Positions 10,756-22,400 of a DNA stretch of 64,000 bases are shown here, in pieces. The DNA is taken from assembly GCF_031877795.1 (NCBI RefSeq), contig NC_133942.1:2914001-2978000 (forward strand), written 5' to 3'. The notes under the pieces were generated by a model that saw only the letters and a program-made list of their open reading frames with translations, was not told where the DNA came from and made no database searches. The position numbers and the translations under genes are program-made. Numbering within the stretch: the first letter of the stretch is position 1; every line of letters starts with the position of its first letter. The stretch comes from Strix aluco. Taxonomy: Eukaryota > Chordata > Aves > Strigiformes > Strigidae.

Positions 10756-12217
10756 GGAGGAGGAGGAGGATGAGGAAGGCAGAGCGCTGGGGCTGAGTGT
10801 GGGTCACTCACAGCCAAGGGGTAGATGCAGGAGTCCTCCGTGGCAGAGCTGAACACCTTGCGCAGCCGGCAGTCCTGCAGCACGCTGAGCAGCTCCGACA
10901 AGACTCTCCACAAAGCCCAGCGCGCGGAGATCATCACCTCCCACATGGCCATGGCAGCACTGCCGAGCCAGAGCAAACTCGGTCAGTCGGGCTGCCTCGA
11001 CTCCTCCGGACCCCGGCCCTGCCCACCCCCTCATTTCGGGGTGCGCAGGGAGGCAGGAGGAGCTTGAGGGAGCTCTTCCCCATGGGGCAGGGGCTCTGCT
11101 TTGGCCAGCTCTGGCTGAAGGGGGAAGCGTGGTGGGATGGAAAGCCCTGCTCCTCAGGGATAGATATCCCGCAGTTTTCCGTGGGTCTGGCAGCCAGAGT
11201 CTCTGGGCCACTCTCCCCATGGGGATGGAGCCCTCAAGGCTGTCAGGGTCGGTACCTGTCACACGCTGGAGAGATGTCCAGCAGGGTCCTGACCACCTCC
11301 CTGGGGCTCCACCTGATCAGCAGTAGCAGCAGCGAGTCCAGGCTGCGCCGGGCCGGCTCTGCGCAGATGTGCTCCACGTTTTTGTGGATGCATCTCAGGA
11401 TTTTTGGCACCTGGAGTGGACACAGGTGAGGATGGTGCTGCCCTTCCCATCCCTGCCTGCTGCCTTTACATGGTTTTGGGTGCCCGAGAGAGCCGGGTTA
11501 GGGCAGGAGGGAAGAACAAGACTTGACACATCTTGACACGGAAGGACAATCCAGCCACGGGGCACTTACATCACTCATCCAGGACGCAGGGGCTCTCATG
11601 GCCATGTCCACGATTCCACTGCCCATCTGCCTGTCATTGACATCGTCCGCCGTCAAGGCCTCAATGGCCACAAGGAGAATGTCCATCTTCTGAGAAGGCT
11701 GAAGATCTTCCCCAAACGCCTATGGGAGGAAGGACGGGGGGAAGATGTGTCATGCTGAGCTTGGCTGAGCAGCTCGACCACCTCTGGGTCCCTTTGCTTG
11801 CACAAGCCGATGCCATGGACAAGGGTCCCGATGAGGGGGGAGCTCATTACCATTGTCATGAGGCTGCTGTCAAGCGAAGAAAGCAACCAGGTGCTCTCAG
11901 AATCCCGTCTTTGTTGCAGCTCTGGGTGCTCTGGATTCTCCTCCAGCAGTGTCTCACCTACACGAAAACAAGGAAGAGTCAGTAGGACACGCCATCTTCG
12001 CCAACAAGCCTCCCAGACAGCGAAAAGAGCTTTAAATGGCACCATGCCGAGGAAACGGGGTCCCGGCATCGAGCCAGCCCCGGGGAGCCCTCTACTCACC
12101 GATCTGCAGCGGCTGGACCATGGACACCTCGTGGGGCTCCGGCGGAGAGCTGCTCTCCTGGGGAGCACCCACCTCCTCCCAAACCATCCTGGGGCTGCTG
12201 GGGGGTCTCTCTGCCAT
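8049..12217 (-). CDS. MROH-like (maestro HEAT-like repeat) protein, copy 1, 12 exons, intact
   Basis: HEAT-repeat protein of the maestro/MROH family, probably an alpha-solenoid scaffold; molecular function is poorly known. Exons: 1 12100-12217 (ATG at 12217), 2 11761-11957, 3 11570-11719, 4 11256-11410, 5 10812-10959, 6 10365-10502, 7 10001-10177, 8 9535-9690, 9 9005-9106, 10 8523-8625, 11 8304-8363, 12 8049-8185 (TGA). They total 1641 bases, 546 codons plus stop, with every phase consistent. Family signatures: SSPLIGTLVHGIGLCKQRDP, EVVRTLLDISPACD, RYLRRPSPVMLSLVLTGLV, RELSIRLFKDMMKTV, LPYLKDPQATVREEAVRFIG, ILSQEKLWEICN. All junctions are GT-AG except intron 2, which is only 41 bp and starts with GC. 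The avian family is large, so a specific member name is not assigned. If intron 2 is not removed the frame breaks. Confidence 0.82.
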
Positions 12218-12360
12218 CCTCAAAAATGAAGAGGTTGAGAGACAGTGGGGGGGTTCAGCTTAAGGTAAACACCGGGGGCAGTGGGGAAAGACGTGGGCTG
12301 TGCTCAGGAGTCTCCTCACTGTGCTCCTGCCCTGTCCCTTCCCCGTCTTGTCAGACACTG

Positions 12361-12368
12361 CTTATATA
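12361..12368 (-). promoter_or_regulatory. TATA box of MROH copy 1
   Basis: The minus strand carries CCTATATAAGCAG, with TATATAAG at 12368-12361. This is about 145 bases upstream of the MROH start codon. A start site about 30 bases downstream (near 12335) would leave a 5' UTR of roughly 115 bases. Just upstream on the gene strand are repeated CTTTGTGACACC units (12380-12425). Confidence 0.55.
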
Positions 12369-12736
12369 GGGTGCCGTGGGGTGACACGGAGGGGTGTCAC
12401 AAAGGGGTGTCACAAAGGGGGCTCACATTGTGATGTCACACAGGCTGGGTGGGGCAGGGGTTCCGCTGCGGGGGGGTAGGGAACCAGATCGCCATTGGGC
12501 CATGGCTCCTCTCGGGCTGCCCCCAGGCCCCCATCATGTCCCCTCAGGACCTTCCTGTACCCTCAGGCTCGTCCAGGAGGGTTCACACACCCTGACACAG
12601 ACCCCGGACCTTCTGCTTTGATCCCGACAGAAACACTCCAGACTGCCCCATCTCTCCTTTGCGCTCACCTGAAGCGTTTGCTCGCCTGTGTCCAGTTCTC
12701 TCCCACACTCACAGAGTGTCTAATCTGCTACAACAG

Positions 12737-13158
12737 TGTCCTGGTTTCAGCTGGGATAGAGTTAATTTTCTTGAGCTGGGAGGGGTACAGCCGGAGTGCC
12801 AGGCCCAGACTGGACATTGGAGTGTTCCATATCCCGTGACGTTATGCTCAGGATATAAAGCAGGTGTGTTCTCTCTTGCTTCCAGTTTTGCAATGGTGGG
12901 ATCTTCGTTCTGTCGGGATCGCTGGCCAGGAGCGGGCAGGGTATTGGTCGGTGGGTGGTGAGCAATCGCCTTGTGCATTACCCATTTGTACTTTCTTATG
13001 ATTGTTTTATTTTATTACAATCACTAAACTGGTGTTTTTTTAATCTCAACTTATGAGTTTTCCATGTGTCCCTCCACTCTCTTCCTCCATTCCCCTGACG
13101 GAGGGAGGGTGAGTGACTGGCTGCATGGTGTTTGGCTGCCGACTGAGTTCAGACCACA
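12737..13158 (+). mobile_element. 5' LTR of an ERVL-like endogenous retrovirus
   Basis: A 422-bp block starts TGTCCTGGTTTCAGCTGGGA and ends AGACCACA, giving TG...CA termini. It contains an AGGATATAAAGCAGG promoter-like motif near 12853. About 12 bases after the LTR lies TGGCGCCCAGCATGGGGC (from 13170), in the position and with the TGG start of a primer-binding site. The tRNA is not assigned. No 3' LTR was found in the window. Confidence 0.75.
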
Positions 13159-15028
13159 AGAGTCCTTTTTGGCGCCCAGCATGGGGCTCGAAGGGTTGAG
13201 ATAATGACAGATCTGGTCAGTGTGTCATAACAGTTTGTTAGAAGCATTCCTTATATTGGCTTATCAATTGCTGGGCATAATGTCGGTCGCTTGTCTCCTC
13301 AAAATTTCATCACCTCATTTGCTGTACATAGTCCCCCTGCTGCTGCTCACCACCCATGGGAGTTGGATTAAGATTTTTGTTTTGCTGTACTATGTAACAC
13401 TGATTTATGGCACGATGAAGTTGTCGGCCCTGAGGCTACTTACAACTGTGTTTGAGAATTTGGGGAATTTTGAATACCCTCGGAATACTGAGACTAACAT
13501 TGTCGTCTTACTGCTGGGAGCCGGTGTGCTCCTGCATGGGTTCAGGCTTTGTTCAGGGTTAAGCAACTATTTAAGAGTATCACCCAGAGATCTACCCCAA
13601 GGTTGGAGAATTATGAGTGGCTGGGGGTGTGGGACAGCATGGGCAAGTGCCCAGGACAGTAGGCACCTCCGGTGTATTGGAACTTCACTCCTGAGCAGGT
13701 GCAGAATCCCAAAAAGCTAGTAAACTATTTGGAAAAGGTACGCTGTCAGCCAGGTAATTCCAGAGAGACACAGCTCACTGCAACGTGCTGGCGCCTGGCC
13801 CGTGCCTGCCGAGTCAGTGTGCAGAGGTGAAAGCCGTCCAGCTGGCCTTGGCTATCGCTGAGCGAGAAAAGTGGCCAGTGCTCTGTCTCTGCACTGACTC
13901 ATGGGTGGTGGCAAATGCGCTGTGGGGGTGGTTACAGCAGTGGAAACGGAGCCACTGGCAGTGCAGAGGCAAACCCGTCTGGGCTGCTGAATGATGGCGA
14001 GATATTGCTGCTGGGGTAGAGAACCTGGCTGTGAAAGTATGTCGTGTAGATGCTCACGTAGCCAAGAGTCGGGCCACTGAAGAACATCAGAACAACCAAC
14101 AGGCGGATCAGGCTGCCAAGATCAAGGTGTCTCAAGTAGATCTGGACTGGCAGCATAAGGGTGAACAATTTCTGGCTCGCTGGGCCCTTGACTCCTCAGG
14201 CCATCAGGGAAGAGATGCAACATACAGATGGGCTCGTGACCGAGGGCTGGACTTAACCATGGATGTTATTGCACAGGTGATCCATGAATGTGAGACATGT
14301 GCTGCGATCAAGCAACCAAACGGTTAAAGCCCCTTTGGTATGGAGGACGATCGTCAAAATATAAATATGGGGAGACCTGGCAGATTGATTATATCACGCT
14401 CCCACAAACTCGGCACAGCAAACACTATGTGCTTACAATGGTGGAAGCAGCCACTGGTTGGTTGGAAACTTACGCCGTGTCCCATGCCACTGCCCGGAAC
14501 ACCATTTTAGGCCTTGAGAAGCAAGTCCCGTGGCGGCATGGCACGCCAGAAGGAATTGAGTCAGATAATGGGACTCGTTTCCGAAACAGCCTCATAGACA
14601 CTTGGGCCAAAGAACATGGCACTGAGGGGGTGTATCACATCCGCAATCCCAAACCAGCCTCTGGGAAAACTGAGCGATACAACAGGTTGCTAAAAACCAC
14701 CCTGAGAGCAATGGGGGGTGGAACTTTCAAACACTGGGACGTGCATTTAGCAAAAGCCACCTGGTAAGTCAATCCCAGAGGATCTGCCAACCAGGCTGGC
14801 CCTGCTCAGTCAAACTTTCTACATGCTGTAGATGGTGATAAAGTCCCTGCAGTGCGCATTAAAAATATGCTGGGGAAGACCGTCTCAGTTATTCCTGCAG
14901 TGGGTAAATGTAAGCCCATGCGTGGGATTACTTTTGCCCAAGGACCTGGGTGCACTTGGTGGGTAATGCAGAAGGGTGGGGAAGTCCAACGTGTGCCTCG
15001 AAGGGATTGGATTTTAGGTGAAAAGACC
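13159..15028 (+). mobile_element. ERVL-like internal remnant (leader/gag scrap, RNase H, integrase), defective
   Basis: After the primer-binding site comes a leader/gag-like stretch (13220-13780), which then joins directly to the end of pol. Protease, reverse transcriptase and most of gag are missing, so there is a large internal deletion. RNase H is recognisable by its AEVKAVQLAL and CTDSWVVANAL blocks (about 13800-13915). Integrase shows a CETC zinc-finger half (14290-14310), the catalytic-core blocks WQIDYITLP and ESDNGT, and the glutamate in GKTERYN (to about 14680). A C-terminal domain ends at the stop near 15028. The frame is broken by stops at 13992-13994, 14325-14327 and 14765-14767. 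The element is dead. It sits upstream of MROH copy 1 in the opposite orientation. Confidence 0.8.
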
Positions 15029-16900
15029 TGATGAAAACACTTTTTGTTCTTCAAACACAGCATTTTTTTCCCCTTTCTCCTATCACAGTTCTCATCAGTG
15101 TAAATGCTGACCAAGAGCACAGTGTTACCCAAACAGTTTTAAAACTCACAGTGCTGATACTGTATGTCTTAGCTGCAAGACCTCACACAGCAGTCTATCT
15201 CTGCACTAGCAACACTTGCACTACCCAGGAAAAATTGCTTTGCTTACTTGTGAGAAAAAGATCTTTTGTTTCCAGCAGCAGACACGTGGTGTTCAGGCAC
15301 TACAATACTGCACATGCCTCTTGAAGAGCTGAAATCAGCTTCACTCCCTGGAAAGAAGGGAAGAGTAAAAACATGATGGAAATTAGAACTCAAAGACTGT
15401 TTGCAAATCACAGTGAATCACAAGCATCCTTCCTTTGTCCGTCCCCCCGCTGCAGAAGCCACGTCAGGACTCGGCTGGGAACATTTGTTGTGACGACCTG
15501 TTGGCTTTCTCCCAGCCACCAACGCACGTGGCTGGATTAGGCTCAGAATACTTCAACCAGGGAATCAGAAAGCTGTTGTAAACATTGGCATCAATAATAC
15601 AGATTGTCATTTAAAAGCAGAGCACATAAAAAAAACCTCGTAAGGGAAGATTCTTAACGGCCTCTTTCACATACACAGTATTTCTTTCTGTGGAGGTAAA
15701 GCAAGCTGAAAACCACAGGAAACAGCCAGGAAGAGCAGAAAATTCGCTGCAGTAAATACACAAATTGCAAAGCATGTCCTAGCTTGACCTCACACATGTT
15801 TTAAAATAAAGACTTAAGAGTGTGCAGTGTGTACAGCGCCAGCTTCTTGTTTGGCTCATATTCCATACTGGATTAGCAGGGGAGAGAAAAAAAACTGCTT
15901 GAAAATACAAATTTCACCTAAGGAGAGCTGTGGGTCCAAATTTTGCCTCTTCTGAATCACAGGTACCGAGGGATTTCTGCCAGGCCGAGCAGCTCCAAAC
16001 GCATCTCCTGGCTGCGCTGGGTCCCTTGACCCAACTGGGAGGGGCCGTTCAAAACCTGCCCCAGGGACCCAGAGATTCCCCAGCAGGCAGGGGCGGGGCT
16101 GTGCAAATGAGGGACCCCAACAGCCGCTGCCACCCCGCTGCCATCCCCCAGCCCTCACAGCACCGACGGCTGCAACACACCAACCCCTCGCGGGGTGACG
16201 CCCTCCCTGCTCACCTCGAGGGCACGAGCTCTGGGGACAGCACGGGCTGGAACCCGGACACGGCGTCCTGGCTCCTGGAAGTGAGATGTGCACGGTCATC
16301 TTCCGCTGAGAGAGGAAAAACAGCATTAGAAACCCTCCACCTGACACAACAACAGCTTTAACTCAGTTAAACCAGACAGAAGATGTTTCTATGAACTTCT
16401 GACCCTAGTTTTTAAGAACAATACACACTTTAGACTACTACGATTAATTGGAAGAAATCACACTAGATAATCTGAATGCCACTTGAAAGAGGGTTTAATA
16501 TTTAGGCAAGCTGGGAGGGGATTTTGTCAGCCAGGAATCCATCAGCGAGCACTTGGATCTTTAAGGGAACCCCGTTTTGTAACACTGAATGGAGATTTTA
16601 AATTATAAAGCCATTCAGTCCAAAAAGGAGGAGATTATTCACTGTATACTAGCACACAGCTATTCACATGCACACTACTTTTATTTTTAAAACAAGTGCC
16701 ACTGAACAGCATTCCAGATGGAAGGCAGATGTGGGTAATCCTTCCAGAAATATTGGCAGCTCAAAGCAAATGTCCTCCTGTCCCACAGAGCATCCCCAAA
16801 GAAGACTGAGCTCCCCAACAGGTCTTGCCCGGCTGCAGTCCTTCCCCAGGAAACCCAAAGACAAACATGATGCTGTCACGACACATGGGGACAGCGTGGG
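15029..16900. other. No gene recognised; ERV 3' flank
   Basis: About 1.9 kb with no conserved peptide or clear repeat family. An AATAAA occurs in plus orientation near 15806. No matching 3' LTR is visible, so the retroviral element is truncated here. The minus-strand frame near 15860-16350 has no splice support and no recognisable similarity. Confidence 0.5.
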
Positions 16901-16929
16901 ACATGGGGGGGACATGGGGACGGCCTCAC

Positions 16930-17807
16930 ATCAGGACACTGGGACAGCTGGTGGCTCCCAACATGCATCGTGATGATGGGGATGAGCTGGTGGAGACTGG
17001 GGACATGGCGGGACATGGGGACATAGGGAGGTTTACAGCAGCCCTGGGTGACCAGGACAGGCTGGTGACATCCCCCAGGGGGTCCCAGGGGAGGGGACAG
17101 TCTGGGGGTGGTGTCCCCCAGACTCACGTATTTCTCCAGGTAGAGGCGGGGGTTGTCCATCAGAGCCTCCACCATCCCCATGAGGTAGATGAGCAGCACC
17201 AGGTTCTTCTGCACCACGTTGACATGGACTTGGGGGAAAGGGAGACACCAAAAAGTGTGGGGGGAGTGTCACAAGGGGCACCTCACCTTTGCGGACACAC
17301 CCATGTTCCCCTACATGTTGGGGACACCCCTGGGGCTCACCCCCTCCCAGATGAAGGTGCTGAAACGTGGAAGCACCTGGTAGAGACCGGGGTTGGTGGC
17401 GATGCTCTGGAGAGCTTGATGGCGGGGGGGGGGACACACATGGGCATGTCACCCCAAGGGACAAGGGGACACCCCAAATGACGTGGCAGGGGGTGGGGAC
17501 ATGGTGGGGGGGCAACAGGGACCCATGAATATGATATTGAAGGTGGGAGGAGAGTGAGAGGCCACCAACCTGAGAGGTCAGTGTTGAGTTGGGGACACCA
17601 GGATGTCCCCAAAAAAGAGGTTGGGGACCCCCTGAGATTTTTGGGACACGGGGGGGACACTCACGGCGCGTTTGGCCTGGCAGGAGCCCACGCAGGCCTC
17701 GGGGATCTCCTTGTAGCAGAGCTGCTGCTCCACCCAGAGCTCGTGGGCGCGGCGGGGTTTGAGGCGCAGCGGGGTCCCCTGCAGCAAGGGCCCCTCCTTC
17801 TCCTGCC
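16930..17807 (-). pseudogene. TAF6: TAF6 fragment (four exons), decayed
   Basis: TAF6 is a histone-fold/HEAT subunit of TFIID. Four exon-like pieces match the region linking to and entering its HEAT domain. They are A 17665-17807 ([31 protein letters not shown]), B 17341-17414 ([20 protein letters not shown]), C 17128-17228 ([30 protein letters not shown]) and D 16930-16986 ([17 protein letters not shown]). Each has AG/GT borders. The A-B and B-C junctions are each one base out of frame, the start of D has lost the expected Val-His-Glu, and many conserved residues are replaced. The N-terminal histone fold and the C-terminus are missing. A decayed partial copy is the best reading; unusual splicing could only partly rescue it. 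Confidence 0.72.
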
Positions 17808-17929
17808 CTGGGGGCACCGAAAGGGGGGACACGGCCACCAGGGGAGTGGGGAGCCCCCCAAAATCTCAACAGACACCCCATCTGTGCTACAGACCCCTCT
17901 GGAGCTCCCCAAGTGCCCGCACACAAAGG

Positions 17930-18660
17930 CGTTTCAGGGTGAAATTGGTGGATTTTGGACAAAAAAGTTTTGGGATGAAATTGGAAGATTTTGGGCATGG
18001 CATGAATTTTGGGGTGAAACTGAGAGTTTTTTGGGTACATGAATTTTGGGGTGAAATTGAGGGATTTGGGACATGATGGAGTTTGGGGTGAAAAGGGGCA
18101 ATTGTGGGTACAGGGGGATTTGGGGTGAAAATAGGGGGATTTGGGGTACAGGGCGATTTGGGGGTGAAAATGAAGGATTTTGCACACAGGGATGTTTTGG
18201 CATCAAACTAGGCGATTTTGGGATGAAACTGCGGTGTTTTAGGTGTGCTGGAGCAAATTTTGGGGTCAAAGTGGTGGATTCTGGGGGTGCAAGATAAATT
18301 TTGGGCTGAAAGCAGGAGATCTGACATTCAGAGTAGAACATTTATGGGTAGAAATGGGGGATTCTGGAGTCCAAGGAGGATTTTGGGGTGAATCTGGGAG
18401 GCTTTGGGGGTGCTGGAGCAGATTTTGGGGTGAAACTTGGGGATTTTGAGACTCAAGATGGATTTTGGGGTGAAAAATAGAATTTTTGAGGTGCTGAGGC
18501 TGATTTGGGCGTCAAGCAGCAATATTTTTGGGGGTCAAAGTGAGATTTGGGGATCAAAACTGGGTTTGGGGGTCAAACAGGGGAAATCTGAGGGAAAAGT
18601 GGGGCATTTGGGGGTCAGACACGGATCTGGGGCATAGGGCAATTTGGGGCTGAAAAGGGG
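17930..18660. repeat. GGTGAAA/TTTTGGGG intronic minisatellite
   Basis: Degenerate units of roughly 25-35 bp of the type GATTTTGGGGTGAAAATAGG run for about 700 bp. They lie between the inverted RUSF1 fragment and TAF6 exon A. The same family in opposite orientation is at 3618-3960. Confidence 0.75.
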
Positions 18661-18685
18661 GGGGTTTGGGATCGGGGGGACTCAC

Positions 18686-18816
18686 CCCGCAGCACCCAGG
18701 TGAGGGTGGCCTTGGTGATGGTGGAGGCACCGTCCCTCACCCCCATGGCGTCCCAGCACTGGTACTGGAGGTAGTTGAGGCTGATGCTCTCGGGGTACCC
18801 CTGGGGCAGCAGCACC
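18686..18816 (-). pseudogene. RUSF1: RUSF1 fragment, copy 2 (inverted, internally deleted)
   Basis: The minus strand encodes LLPQGYPESISLNYLQYQ, CWDAMGVRDG and TITKATLTWVLRG, ending at a donor G|GTGAGT. Compared with copy 1 at 3.0-3.6 kb, the end of the first exon, the whole 421-bp intron and about 45 bases of the second exon are deleted, fusing the two exons. The splice acceptor present in copy 1 (CTCAGCAGGTG) is replaced here by CCCCCGGGTG, so it is lost. The 5' flanking intron is still alignable between copies, for example TGGAGAACTGGGGGGCCA in both. Non-functional. Confidence 0.75.
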
Positions 18817-18829
18817 CGGGGGAGGGGGG

Positions 18830-19420
18830 GGGGGCAGAACAGGTACCCCTGGGACCCCCAGGAATCCCAAATTCCCCCTGCAATCCCCCCAAACTGCATT
18901 TGCCACCCCCAGGTCCCTCCAAAACACCCTCAGCCCCCCCAACACCCCCCAACATCATTCGTGCCCCCCCAGATCCTATTGGCCCCCCAGTTCTCCATTT
19001 TACCCTCCAAGACCTCAAATATCTCCCCGGGACCCTACCAGCCCACCCCCAGGACTCCCCTACGCCCCATTACCCCCCCAGGAGACCCCCAGGACCTCAA
19101 TAACACCCCCCAAGCACCAAGACCCTCCCCCCAATACCTCCCTCAAGACACCCCCAGGACCCCAATACCTCCCCCAGACCCCCCTCCAGGATGTCCCCAA
19201 TCCCCCCACCTCGGACACCAATACCTCCCTCAAGACCCCCCCTAAGGACCCCAATAACCCTTCCAAACCCCTCCAGGACACCCCCCTGACTCCATTACAC
19301 TCCCTCCAGGACCCAAATAACCCCCCCCCCAGGACCCCAATAACCCCCACAACTCCCACAGAACGCCAATAACACCCCCCCAATAATCCCCCCAGGCCCC
19401 AATCCCCACTCACAGCACAG
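18830..19420. repeat. C-rich minisatellite (CCCCAGGACCCCAATAA units)
   Basis: Irregular tandem units of CCCCCAGGACCCCAATAACC type. It corresponds to the intron upstream of the RUSF1 exon and probably arose by the same process as the other G/C-rich intronic arrays here. Confidence 0.65.
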
Positions 19421-19429
19421 GCAGGAGTG

Positions 19430-22400
19430 TGGGCAGGTGCTGGGGGGGGACAACGTGCTGGAGCCCCCCCGGGGGTCCCCCTGGCCCCCACAGGGCCTAC
19501 TTCCTGCCGACAGTCTGCCAGGGCTCTATGGTCTGCAGTGGGGCGGCCTAGGCAGGAGGTCCTCCAGCTCTCTGGGGTCTGCACTGAGGGATGTTCCAGG
19601 CAGAGATTTGGTTCACCCAGCAAGTGGGAATTCCTCCTTTTAAAACACTCGCTTTGTTCTGGATGGCTGAAGGAATTTCTCTCCTGCGAAGGTGGCACCA
19701 GCCCCAGCCCCAGCCCCAGCACCCGTGGTGGTGTCCCCGGCCTAGCGGTCGGTGAGCGCAGGGGCTGGGGCCGATTTCCCTGGAGCGGGTGGTGGGATCG
19801 CCGGGGAAGGGAAAGCTTTGGTCTAAAAACCCAATAGTTTTCATGGTTCTGAATTTTTTTTCAAAAGAAGGTTTGTTGTCACAGTTGGGGCTGTTCAGAC
19901 GTTCTGATGTGTGACTGTGCTTGTCCTTTTACCTTGAACTTGGTGGGTTTTGCTGTCTGTAAGGGCCTGTTGTGTCTGCGGGGTTTATCTGTCAGGTTAC
20001 CCCAGGGAAAGTGAATTTTAGCCCTTTATTTTTACTTCAAGTGTGAAAGCAGTGACACATTTAATATTTTCTGCTCTCTGTGGTGATTTGGGCTGGGTGG
20101 GTTCAGGCTGATGAAACCCCTCAGAGTGGTGCTTCAGAGGGTGCCAGTCACCAGAGCCAACAGGTGCTGATCACAAACCGGCATTAAGCCCGAGGGCGAG
20201 AGCTGGCCCAGGCGGGCTCTTGCCTTCTGGCTGTGGGACAGTTTTTCCCAGCTCGGAGGTGCTGGGAGAGATGTGGGGGGGTGAGCAGGGGGTTGTGCTG
20301 GAGCCCAGCCCCTTTGCAGAGCCCTGCTGCTCCTCTGGCTTTCTGGACAAAGTTCAGTTTCTGTGCTGAGCTTCTAATTTGCACCTTTCCCAAAAGACAA
20401 ATCCTGTTTGTTTCAAGCTGGAACGACCGGCTCCGCTTTCAGAAAAGTATCTCTTGACATCTGCAGGCAGAGCAGAAATCTCACACAATGAAGGTACAAG
20501 AAGTAATTGAAAAGCAATTAAAGGACAAGTTTCTGTGTGCTGGGATCCTGGGAGTGCTTCTGGTTGGGAAATCCGGCAGCACCACTTGCTCTGAGCCTGC
20601 AAACAGCCGGCAGAGCTCCTGCCGTGGGTGGCACTGCTTCAGCCTCCCCCGTCAGCTGCTCCTTCACCTCCACCTCTCTGCTCTGCACCAGCTCTGCATG
20701 AAATAGTCGCTTTTCTCTGCCTGTGGCTGTGGATTGCTGTAAACGTGATGTAACCGGTTGCCATCCTGTTTCTTTGCCAGCTTGTCCCGCCCGACGTGCT
20801 GTCAGTCTGCAGATCGTCACCTCGTTCCTGGGTGAGTGTTGGGGCTTCTCCTGGGGTCTCCTGTGCATCTTCTTAAATGTTGACAAAATGCCCATGTGAA
20901 AATAGAATTAATCATCACAGTAACTGATAAGGAAGAATTCATCAAGACCTAAACAATGTAAGTCTCCTGTCCAGAACACCTGTGTAGTTCATCTTGCCTG
21001 TTTTTTTCTCCTGTCACCTTCAAGCTCCTGTTCAGTTCTGCTGTGCCCTGCATCTCTGCTTGTTGTCATCCCAATTTCATGTAGCCAGGCAGACCGACTT
21101 CCTCCTCCTCCTTTTCCCTGGTTTTCTCCCTGTGAAATCTGTTTTCTGTACTCACCTGGTCTTTGTGGAAACACATTTGAAAACTGCTCTCGCAGGTTCC
21201 CCCCTTTCAGGAGGTGCCTGTGGCTGCAGGGATGCCGTGTGAAGCAGGTGGGACAGGGCTGGTGGCTGCTGTCAGTTCTTTAATACCCTGCTCTGGTTAC
21301 TGTTGTCATGGTCCTGTTTTCCTTCATCCTTCACTGACCTTGCTGAGCAGCAGGCATCTGAAGGTGGTGATGAAAATGTGATGGATCAGGAGAGGCAGCA
21401 GGACCACTGGCAGTGAAAGAGTTGTCAGGGTTCAGTGTCACAGGAGAAGCAGCTGAGAGGTTTCAGAATGGTGATCTGTTTGAAGAGGGGTCACACAGGG
21501 TCACCAGGACATCATGAAGTTTAATTTTGTGTTATAAAGAGGTATTCCACTCTAAACCTCAGGCAAGTAGCAGTTATTTCTTGGTATATTAAAAGCAGTT
21601 AGAATTTCCTCTACCACTTCTGTCATTCCCAGGTGTTGAATTGGCAGCTGACAACCCCAGCGGACTCGCTTCTGTCTCACCACCTTCCACATCACACCAC
21701 TGTTCCTGTGTGGTTCGGCCGTGTGCATTGCTGAAGTGCCTGCACACATTCCTCTCTATCCCGTTGTTTCCTACGGGAAAAATGGAATTGGGAACAGTCG
21801 CACTTTGGGGATTCCATCCTGGGCAGGCAATGGGATGTGCCTGAGACTGTAGTTTGACTGTAGGGGGAATTGTTGCAGAACCAGAGTGTAGGGTTGGGGA
21901 GTCAAAACGTTTCAGCAGCAATGAAGAGAGAAGTATGCAAAGGTTTCAGCTGCCAGCCTGCACACACTGGGTGTGCATGTACTCGAATGCACGGCTGCAT
22001 GGCCCCAGGCTGCAGAGGTTATTGTGTAGAAAAGCCCTTGGTTACTGGAATAATTCTCTGTTGTTGAGGATTTCTGGAAGGTAAATGGCAGAGGTGTTTT
22101 GCTTCTGACTTGTTTATTCCCTCACTACAGCCAGGGTCTCTCTGACTGTGTCTTAGGGTGTCCCTTTCTAGCCTTGGCCTTTTGTCTGAAGTTGGTCAGC
22201 TCAATTTTTGTGATCCTTAAGGATAAAGTAGTTCATGGCGAAAACTAGATGTCTTCATCTGAGTTCATGCTGATAACACGGTTCATGATTATTCTGGGTC
22301 AGGGATTGTCCCTTTTATGCTACCACAGTGCTTGTGGCTGAGTCTGGTACTCGGTCAGGGCAACCACAGCTCTGGAAATTGGTGACACCCTGTGCTGCTG

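Noticed and set aside
13220..13720. 166-codon open frame with hydrophobic segments after the LTR
   Set aside because: Located in the retroviral leader/gag region; no known family and no host splice context, so treated as part of the ERV.
17930..18660. CRISPR-like or regulatory array from regular TTTTGGGG units
   Set aside because: Units are degenerate and contiguous without unique spacers; this is a eukaryotic intronic minisatellite.
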